Part shown: piece by piece, positions 58,771-64,000 of the stretch
Position numbering within the stretch: the first letter of the stretch is position 1
How the letters are laid out: the number at the start of each line of letters is the position of its first letter
Assembly (NCBI RefSeq): GCF_002939945.1
Contig: NZ_MDEB01000001.1
Coordinates: 1,105,606-1,169,605, forward strand
DNA length: 64,000 bases
From: Xanthomonas arboricola pv. populi
GTDB taxonomy: Bacteria; Pseudomonadota; Gammaproteobacteria; Xanthomonadales; Xanthomonadaceae
Direction: 5' to 3'
Notes under the pieces: generated by a model
What the model saw: only the letters and a program-made list of their open reading frames with translations
Told to the model about the DNA's origin: nothing
Database searches by the model: none
Program-made: the position numbers and the translations under genes

Positions 58771-60048
58771 TCACTTGGCATGGGCCGGCAGGCCCACACG
58801 GTAACCGCGCAGCGAATAGAACAGGATGTACAGATAGCACGGCACCATCAGCGCAGCGAACACGACCTGGAAGTCGTAGTGCTGTTTGAGAATGGCGAAC
58901 AGCTGCGGAATGATCGCGCCGCCGGCAATGCCCATGACCAGCAATGCCGAACCGATCTCGGTGAAGCGGCCGAGCCCGCGAATGGCCAGCGGAAAGATCG
59001 CCGGCCACATCATCGCGTTGGCAAACCCGAGCGCGGCCACGAAGCCCACCGACACATAGCCGTGGGTCAGCAGCGCGCCCAGCGAGAACAGCACACCCAG
59101 CACCGCCGACACGCTCAGGTAGCGCGCCTGCGAGATCACCCGCGGGATCAGCACCAGGCCGGCGAGATAGCCCAGCAGCATCGCGCCCAGCGTGTAGGAG
59201 GTGAAGATCTTGGTGCTGTCCAGCGGCAGGTCGAAACCGTGCCCGTAGGTGCCGATCGCATCGCCGGCCATCACTTCCACGCCCACGTAGACGAACAGGC
59301 ACAACACGCCAAGCCACAGATGCGGGAACTGGAAGATGCTGGACTTCTGCACGCCGGCCGCGCTGCCTGGCGTGGCATTGGCCTCGGACGCTCGCAGCTC
59401 CGGCAGTGGCGAGAACAGCACGCCGATCGCCAGCAACAGCAGCACGCCGGACATCACCAGATACGGTGCGTGGATCTTGGCGGCGAAGGCGGTGAGCAGT
59501 TGTTCCTTGGTGCCGGCATCGGCGCTGGCCACCTGCGCGGACAGATCGCCGATGCCGTGCAGCACCAGCGTGCCGATCAGGATCGGCGCCAGGATGCCGG
59601 CGATCTTGTTGCAGATGCCCATCAGCGCGATCCGCCGCGCGGCACTTTCGATCGGCCCGAGAATGCTGATGTACGGATTGATCGCCGTCTGCAGCAGCGC
59701 CAGGCCGCTGCCGATCACGAACAGCCCGCCCAATGCGCCTGGATACCAGCGCTGGGTGGCGAACTGGCCGAAGCCGGCCGCGCCCACCGCCATCACCACC
59801 AGACTCAGCGCCAGCCCCTTCTTCATGCCGGTGCGCTTGAGGATCCACGACGACGGCAGCGCCAGGAAGAAATACGACAGGTAGAACACCATCAGCACCA
59901 GGAAGGCATTGACCTCGTTGAGGTCGAACGCCAGCCGCACGAAGGTGATCAGCGGCCCGTTGATCCAGGTGAAGAAGCCGATGATGAAGAACAGCACGCC
60001 GACGATGGCGATCGAGACAACGGGATTTGCGGGCCTGGCGGTAGTCAT
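58771..60048 (-). CDS. nagP: N-acetylglucosamine inner-membrane transporter (MFS, NagP-like)
   Basis: A 425-residue major-facilitator protein of the FucP/glucose-galactose subfamily with about 12 helices. It begins VSIAIVGVLFFIIGFFTWIN and has LLQTAINPYISILGP near residue 118, FVYVGVEVMAGDAIGTYG near residue 257 and GLGRFTEIGSALLVMGIAGG near residue 355. The subfamily carries sugars with protons. Between nagR and nagQ, it is the likely GlcNAc uptake system and brings in unphosphorylated sugar, so a kinase must exist elsewhere. Confidence 0.92.
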   Translation of the reverse strand: MTTARPANPVVSIAIVGVLFFIIGFFTWINGPLITFVRLAFDLNEVNAFLVLMVFYLSYFFLALPSSWILKRTGMKKGLALSLVVMAVGAAGFGQFATQRWYPGALGGLFVIGSGLALLQTAINPYISILGPIESAARRIALMGICNKIAGILAPILIGTLVLHGIGDLSAQVASADAGTKEQLLTAFAAKIHAPYLVMSGVLLLLAIGVLFSPLPELRASEANATPGSAAGVQKSSIFQFPHLWLGVLCLFVYVGVEVMAGDAIGTYGHGFDLPLDSTKIFTSYTLGAMLLGYLAGLVLIPRVISQARYLSVSAVLGVLFSLGALLTHGYVSVGFVAALGFANAMMWPAIFPLAIRGLGRFTEIGSALLVMGIAGGAIIPQLFAILKQHYDFQVVFAALMVPCYLYILFYSLRGYRVGLPAHAK

Positions 60049-60094
60049 GGATCGGCTGGCTCTTGAGTTGTCGGTTGGGGGGCGCCGCGCTGGA

Positions 60095-60862
60095 TCAGCG
60101 ACGCAGTTCGGCGACGAAATCGTAGAAATCGTTGTGGCAATAGGTGTCGGTCAATTCGATCGCGCTGCCGTCGCGCGCATAGCCCACGCGCACCACATGC
60201 AGGATCGCCTCGCCGGTCTTCATGCGCAGGTGTTCGGCCAGGCGCGCGGGCAGATTGATCGCGCGGAAATACTGGAGCGCGCGCACCACCGGGGTGCCCT
60301 GCGCATCCAGATAGCTGTAGAGCGAATCGCCGATCTGCTGCGGGTCGGCGACGATGCGCTGCGGCAACACCGCATGCTCGTAGGCCATGACCCGGGCGTC
60401 GGCGCTGCGCAGGCGCGTCAGCGAGGCGACCGCCGCGTCCGGCGACAACCCCAGCCGCAGGATCTCTTCGCCATGTGCCGGGCGCAGCCGCCGCTCCAGC
60501 CAGCGCGTGCCGGGCTCGTAGCCCTTGATGCGCAGCGTCTCGCTGAAACTGGTCAGGCCGCTGAGCTGGTGCTGGATCTGCGTGGTGACGAAGGTGCCGG
60601 CGCCCTGCCGACGCGAGACCAGGCCCTGTTCGACCAGCACGTCCACCGCCTGGCGCAGGGTCACCCGCGAGATCTGCAGCCGCTCGCACAGCTGGCGCTC
60701 GGCCGGCAGTGCTTCGCCGGCCTTCCACTGCGCGCCGCGGATCTGCTCGTCCAGCTTGCTCGCCAATTGCAGATACAGTGGTGTCGGCGCGGAGGCATCC
60801 AGCGCCAGCGCGTCCATCCGGGGGTCGGTGTCCGTCCTGGCTTCGGTTTTCGGTTTGGCCAT
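60095..60862 (-). CDS. nagR: GntR/HutC-family regulator NagR-like
   Basis: The 255-residue regulator has an N-terminal GntR winged helix (LDEQIRGAQWKAGEALPAER and CERLQISRVTLRQAVDVLVE). The C-terminal UTRA ligand domain has LRSADARVMAYEHAVLP and IELTDTYCHNDFYDF, the fold that binds phosphorylated amino sugars in NagR/DasR proteins. ATG 60862 has GGAGG 7 bases upstream. It is the first gene of nagR-nagP-nagQ-nagB-nagA and a palindrome in its own promoter suggests autoregulation. Confidence 0.92.
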   Translation of the reverse strand: MAKPKTEARTDTDPRMDALALDASAPTPLYLQLASKLDEQIRGAQWKAGEALPAERQLCERLQISRVTLRQAVDVLVEQGLVSRRQGAGTFVTTQIQHQLSGLTSFSETLRIKGYEPGTRWLERRLRPAHGEEILRLGLSPDAAVASLTRLRSADARVMAYEHAVLPQRIVADPQQIGDSLYSYLDAQGTPVVRALQYFRAINLPARLAEHLRMKTGEAILHVVRVGYARDGSAIELTDTYCHNDFYDFVAELRR

Positions 60863-60894
60863 TGCCTGTCCTCCGGACCGACTTGGATTCGTTA

Positions 60895-60910
60895 GGTCCA
60901 ATATAGTACC
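60895..60910. promoter_or_regulatory. Candidate NagR operator upstream of nagR
   Basis: An imperfect 16-base inverted repeat, GGTCCAAT facing GGTACTAT (6 of 8 matching), lies 33 bases before the nagR start and overlaps a TATATT that could serve as -10. The form agrees with GntR/HutC sites. Confidence 0.55.
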
Positions 60911-61258
60911 AATTTTCCCACAGCGCATTAACTGCTGCTCCCGGGAAGCGGAGCAAGCTGCCAGCTGAGGGCGCCATCGAACACGCAGACGGGCCGCGAC
61001 CTGGCAGGCAGCGGGGAGAGGGCACCATCGCAAGCCTGTGCGCGACCTGGGTCTGCGTTCACCACATCGCTGGCTGAAAAGACCTGGCCGTAGGGACCAG
61101 TACCGCCGATGCGTCCTTCGTTCACCGCCGTTGAACGCCAACCACGCACTCGCCGCACTGCACCCCGCTGGCGCGGCAGGACGTCGGACGTCTGCGCTGG
61201 CCTGAATGACGAGCACCACATCCGGACAACGCTGGCAGCGACACCCAGCCGCACTTGC

Positions 61259-61350
61259 GCTGGAGGCTCCGTGGCGACATCCATGCCGCCAAGAGTCCTG
61301 CAACCAGCGAGGACACAGCGTCGGACAGTTGCCGGTTGTTTCGTTGAAAA
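61259..61350 (-). repeat. Nested-palindrome repeat, copy 9 (reverse orientation, degraded)
   Basis: Only the part from GGAGGCTCCGTGGCGACATC through TTTCGTTGAAAACC is clearly recognisable; the outer left arm is lost or very diverged. The forward copy at 61351 follows immediately. The region 60911-61258 before it shows nothing recognisable. Confidence 0.7.
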
Positions 61351-61510
61351 CCACGCGCGCCGACCATCTCGACTGGTCCTTGCCCGCTCACCGTCGCGGG
61401 ACCTTACGCGGCATGGATGCCGCGTAAGCGCCCACAGGGACGTACTTGCGGCGTGTCCTGCCAGGGTGGCGGGCGGGCCCTGCAACCAAGCCGCAGACCA
61501 GCCGCTCTAC
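61351..61510 (+). repeat. Nested-palindrome repeat, copy 10
   Basis: Forward copy with perfect inner stem TTACGCGGCAT-GGA-TGCCGCGTAA. The right outer arm is shortened (CCAGGGTGGCGGGCGGGCC), so this copy is partly decayed. It ends about 8 bases before the stop of the VanZ-like gene. Confidence 0.82.
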
Positions 61511-61517
61511 AACAGAT

Positions 61518-61934
61518 CTACCAGCGCGTCCCAAACATGCGCTTGTCCATCCGCAACATCACCAATCGTAGTGGCGTCCACGCCAGGCACAGGCCGGCGA
61601 GGATGCCCAACGTATCGGCCAGCGCATCATAAGGATCCGCACTGCGATTGGTGGTCAGTGCGCCTTGCGCGATCTCGATGCCGATCCCCAGCAGCACCAA
61701 TCCGAACGCTGCAGACAACAGCGCGCGGCGGGTGGCGAACAGCTGCACCGCCCCCCAGCACAACAACGCGAACGTCAAAAAATGCTCGGCCTTGTCGCTG
61801 TTGGACGGTAGTTCCGGAAACTCCGGCGGCGGCCCCATGCACACCGCAATCACCGCCAGGATTGCGGCGATCCACAGGCCTAGCCACAACCATGGTCGCT
61901 GGAATGGACGCAGCGCCGGGCTCACAACCGCCAT
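61518..61934 (-). CDS. VanZ-like membrane protein
   Basis: A 138-residue protein with about four hydrophobic helices of the VanZ family. The conserved SNSDKAEHFLTFALLCWGAV near residue 44 and GIGIEIAQGALTTNRSADPY near residue 82 (E-x2-Q and S-x2-D-x2-D) are clear. VanZ homologues are widespread membrane proteins of unknown general role; glycopeptide resistance should not be inferred. It overlaps the MidA-like stop by 13 bases, so the two are cotranslated. Confidence 0.85.
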   Translation of the reverse strand: MAVVSPALRPFQRPWLWLGLWIAAILAVIAVCMGPPPEFPELPSNSDKAEHFLTFALLCWGAVQLFATRRALLSAAFGLVLLGIGIEIAQGALTTNRSADPYDALADTLGILAGLCLAWTPLRLVMLRMDKRMFGTRW

Positions 61935-63106
61935 GTGAGATCGCCCGCCAGAAATGCCGGCGCAAAATCGACATCGCGCGCAAAACCCATCACCTGGAAG
62001 CGCTCGCCCATTTCGCTGGGCAAGGTCAGCCGCTTGATCTGCTCACGCAACCGCATGCGCCCTACTTCGTCGGTGCGCGTGTCGGCCTGCGCCAGCAACG
62101 CATCCAGTCCGTTGCCGAGCAGAAAACTCGCTTGCGTGCAGTAGCCGGCCAGCTCGAAACCGGCCCCGGTGCCGGCCTCGGCCAACGCGGTGAAGTCCAC
62201 CGATGCAGTCAGATCCTGCAGGCCCGGCCAGCGATACACATCCTCATGCATGCGATGGCGATAGAACGCGCGCAAGGTGCCGTCCTCGCGCTGCGCACGA
62301 TAGAACTCGCCACGCGGGTAACCGTAGTCGACGAACAACATCGCACCGCGCTTCAGACCGCCAGCCACTGCCTGGATCCAGTAGGGCAACTGCGGCAGCA
62401 ACTCGGAGCGATAACCATCGGCGAAGGGCTGCTCCAGATAGCGTCCCAGATGCCGCACCGCCGCGCCCAGCAATGCATCGGCCGGCTGCTCGCCGCGCGC
62501 GAATTGCTGCTGGGCATCCAGCACCACGGTTTCCTCATACACCTCGCCATCGCGCAGCGTGAAGCGCGGCGTGGGCAATGCATCGATCACTTCGTTGGCG
62601 AACAGCACGCCATCCCAATCGTCCGGGAACGGACCATCCAGCCACTCGACCAGATCGAAGACCGGCGGAATCAGGCTGCGTCCCAACCGCTCGCGCTGAC
62701 GCTCGCGCAGGTCGGCGCTGGGTTCCAGGATCGCGTAACGCTCCGGTAACGCATCCAGCTCGAGCAGGCGCTTGAGCGTGACTTCGGCGAATGCGCCGCT
62801 GCCGCCGCCCACTTCCAGCACGCGCGCCTGCGGCCCGAGCTGCTGCAGCACCGGCGCCAGCGCGCCGGACACGGTGGCCGCGAACAAGGGGCCCAGCTCC
62901 GGTGCGGTGACGAAATCGCCAGCCTCGCCGAACTTGCTGGAGCCGGCGCTGTAATAGCCCAGACCTGGCGCATACAACGCCAGCTCCATGAAACGCGAAA
63001 ACGGAATCGCACCACCGGCGGCGGCAATCTCGGCGCGCAGATGCGCGGCCAGCCGGTCGCTGTGCGCCAGGGCGTCCGGATCGGGAGTAGGAAGATCGGC
63101 GTGCAT
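61922..63106 (-). CDS. SAM-dependent methyltransferase, MidA/NDUFAF7-like (DUF185)
   Basis: The 394-residue protein belongs to the family of mitochondrial NDUFAF7/MidA, an arginine methyltransferase for complex I. It shows ISFSRFMELALYAPGLGYY-like sequence near residue 35 (here IPFSRFMELALYAPGLGYY) and DFVTAPELGPLFA. The SAM motif is ARVLEVGGGSGAFAE near residue 103, then FANEVIDALPTPRF and LFVDYGYPRGEFY. The bacterial substrate is unknown. ATG 63106 gives MHADLPTPDPDALAHSDRLA. It diverges from the pteridine reductase gene. Confidence 0.88.
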   Translation of the reverse strand: MHADLPTPDPDALAHSDRLAAHLRAEIAAAGGAIPFSRFMELALYAPGLGYYSAGSSKFGEAGDFVTAPELGPLFAATVSGALAPVLQQLGPQARVLEVGGGSGAFAEVTLKRLLELDALPERYAILEPSADLRERQRERLGRSLIPPVFDLVEWLDGPFPDDWDGVLFANEVIDALPTPRFTLRDGEVYEETVVLDAQQQFARGEQPADALLGAAVRHLGRYLEQPFADGYRSELLPQLPYWIQAVAGGLKRGAMLFVDYGYPRGEFYRAQREDGTLRAFYRHRMHEDVYRWPGLQDLTASVDFTALAEAGTGAGFELAGYCTQASFLLGNGLDALLAQADTRTDEVGRMRLREQIKRLTLPSEMGERFQVMGFARDVDFAPAFLAGDLTWRL

Positions 63107-63173
63107 GCGGGCACCGGTTGCGGGGACAATGCACAGGATAGCCGAGCCCTTTGCAACGCCGAGCGAGTACGCC

Positions 63174-63911
63174 ATGACAGACAGTTCCAAGGTGGTGTTG
63201 ATCACCGGTGCAGGTCGCCGTATCGGCGCGCAGATCGCCACCACGCTGCATGCGGCCGGCTACCGCGTTGCCCTGCACGCGCACCGCTCCGGCGAGGCGA
63301 TCGGCACGCGCGTAGCCCAGTTGTGTGCCCAGCGCGCCGGTAGCGCACAGGCCTTGCATGCCGATCTGCGCTTGCCGGAGGCGCCGGTGCAGCTGGTTGC
63401 CGACTGCATCGCCGCGTTCGGCCGCCTGGATGGCGTGGTCAACAATGCCTGCGCGTTCTATCCCACCGCGCTCGGCGCAGCGACAGCGGCGCAGTGGGAC
63501 GAGTTGTTCGCAGTCAACGCGCGCGCGCCGTTTTTCATCGCCCAGGCCGCCGCCGCGCAGCTGCGTCAGCACCACGGCGCCATCGTCAACCTCACCGACC
63601 TGCACGCGCAGCAGCCGATGCGCAATCACCCGCTGTATGGCGCATCCAAGAGCGCGCTGGAAATGCTCACCCGCTCGCTCGCACTGGAGCTGGCACCGGA
63701 GGTCCGCGTCAACGCGGTCGCGCCCGGTGCGATTCTGTGGCCGGAAGAGGGCAAATCCGCAGATGCCAAGCAGGCACTGCTCGCGCGCACGCCGCTGGCA
63801 CGCATCGGAACGCCAGAGGAAATCGCCGAGGCGGTGCGCTGGCTGCTGGACGACGCCGGCTTCGTTACCGGCCACACCCTGCATGTGGACGGCGGCCGCC
63901 AGCTCAGTTGA
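63174..63911 (+). CDS. Pteridine reductase / short-chain dehydrogenase
   Basis: A 245-residue SDR enzyme. The cofactor motif is VLITGAGRRIGAQIA near residue 8; the Arg in TG-x3-R-x-G is characteristic of pteridine reductases such as PTR1 and FolM, which reduce dihydropterins or dihydrofolate with NADPH. The catalytic residues are in VNLTDLHAQQP and the Tyr-Lys pair PLYGASKSALEM. The C-terminus has GHTLHVDGGRQLS. Typical SDRs have Ser before the Tyr; here the position is Asp (NLTDLHA), again as in pteridine reductases. ATG 63174. Confidence 0.88.
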   Translation: MTDSSKVVLITGAGRRIGAQIATTLHAAGYRVALHAHRSGEAIGTRVAQLCAQRAGSAQALHADLRLPEAPVQLVADCIAAFGRLDGVVNNACAFYPTALGAATAAQWDELFAVNARAPFFIAQAAAAQLRQHHGAIVNLTDLHAQQPMRNHPLYGASKSALEMLTRSLALELAPEVRVNAVAPGAILWPEEGKSADAKQALLARTPLARIGTPEEIAEAVRWLLDDAGFVTGHTLHVDGGRQLS

Positions 63912-63923
63912 GCTGCAACGACG

Positions 63924-64000
63924 CTACCGCGCCACATCCAGCGCCTGGGCCGCATCCAGCGCCACCGTCGTAAACGCGATGCCGTACTGCGGATGCGCCT
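63924..64000 (-). CDS. C-terminal end of an unidentified gene (partial)
   Basis: A minus-strand frame open to the window edge ends AHPQYGIAFTTVALDAAQALD plus VAR and a TAG stop at 63924-63926 (quoted in two pieces). Only 25 codons are visible, too few to identify. It is convergent with the pteridine reductase gene, 12 bases away. Confidence 0.5.
   Translation of the reverse strand, partial: AHPQYGIAFTTVALDAAQALDVAR

Noticed and set aside
61518-61934. Glycopeptide resistance gene vanZ
   Set aside because: The VanZ fold is widespread and no vanHAX genes are nearby; resistance cannot be inferred.

Overview
The window is high-GC chromosomal DNA from a gammaproteobacterium of the Xanthomonas type. 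Pointers are the mraZ start of the cell-division cluster, a plant-type glutamate-cysteine ligase, a Xanthomonas-style N-acetylglucosamine locus with its own TonB-dependent receptor, tandem DsbA genes, and many intergenic palindromic repeats. I see no insertion sequence, prophage, tRNA, rRNA or CRISPR array; the gene content is mostly core chromosome.

Layout. 1-2.5 kb: mraZ (partial, minus), an NRDE-family gene, a tandem intergenic repeat, and the RNase P RNA gene rnpB (minus). 2.6-7.6 kb: rsmI diverges from lpoA-yraN-membrane hydrolase-FAD dehydrogenase. 7.8-9.8 kb: an exported S9 peptidase. 10-18.1 kb: the complete kdpFABCDE potassium uptake operon (minus), with KdpE-box-like repeats upstream and a 7-bp tandem repeat at the kdpC/kdpD junction. 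19-22.8 kb: a small unknown gene, then a MocR-type regulator diverging from phzF-like and DMT transporter genes. 23.2-26.3 kb: the glutathione-dependent formaldehyde detoxification operon frmR-adhC-gfa-fghA with a near-ideal FrmR operator. 26.5-27.3 kb: a proline-rich repeat lipoprotein and a small orphan frame.

27.5-31 kb: a glycosyltransferase and a divergent OmpR/EnvZ-like two-component pair. 31-35.5 kb: gshA, an AraC regulator, an exported metallo-beta-lactamase-fold hydrolase and the ribosome-assembly GTPase engB. 35.6-38.8 kb: cytochrome c4, two DsbA-like proteins and an endonuclease/exonuclease/phosphatase-fold protein, all on the plus strand. 39-44.3 kb: a choline/betaine cluster (BCCT transporter, betB, betA) without betI. 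45-51.9 kb: a TonB receptor, a lytic transglycosylase and cca. 52-60.9 kb: the N-acetylglucosamine locus, with nagR-nagP-nagQ-nagB-nagA in one direction and a TonB receptor after them. 61.5-64 kb: a VanZ-like protein, a MidA-like methyltransferase, a pteridine reductase and the end of an unidentified gene.

The genes group into functional modules. K+ homeostasis is kdp, formaldehyde and thiol redox are frm, gshA and dsbA, osmoprotectant synthesis is bet, and amino-sugar scavenging is nag. In the nag module the outer-membrane receptor probably feeds NagP, and NagA and NagB then convert GlcNAc-6-P to Fru-6-P; a kinase is not in the window. LacI-type operators upstream of the receptor and a GntR-type palindrome upstream of nagR fit dual control by NagQ and NagR. 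The strongest unexplained structure is a dispersed family of roughly 160-bp nested palindromes: ten copies, all intergenic, often paired head to head.
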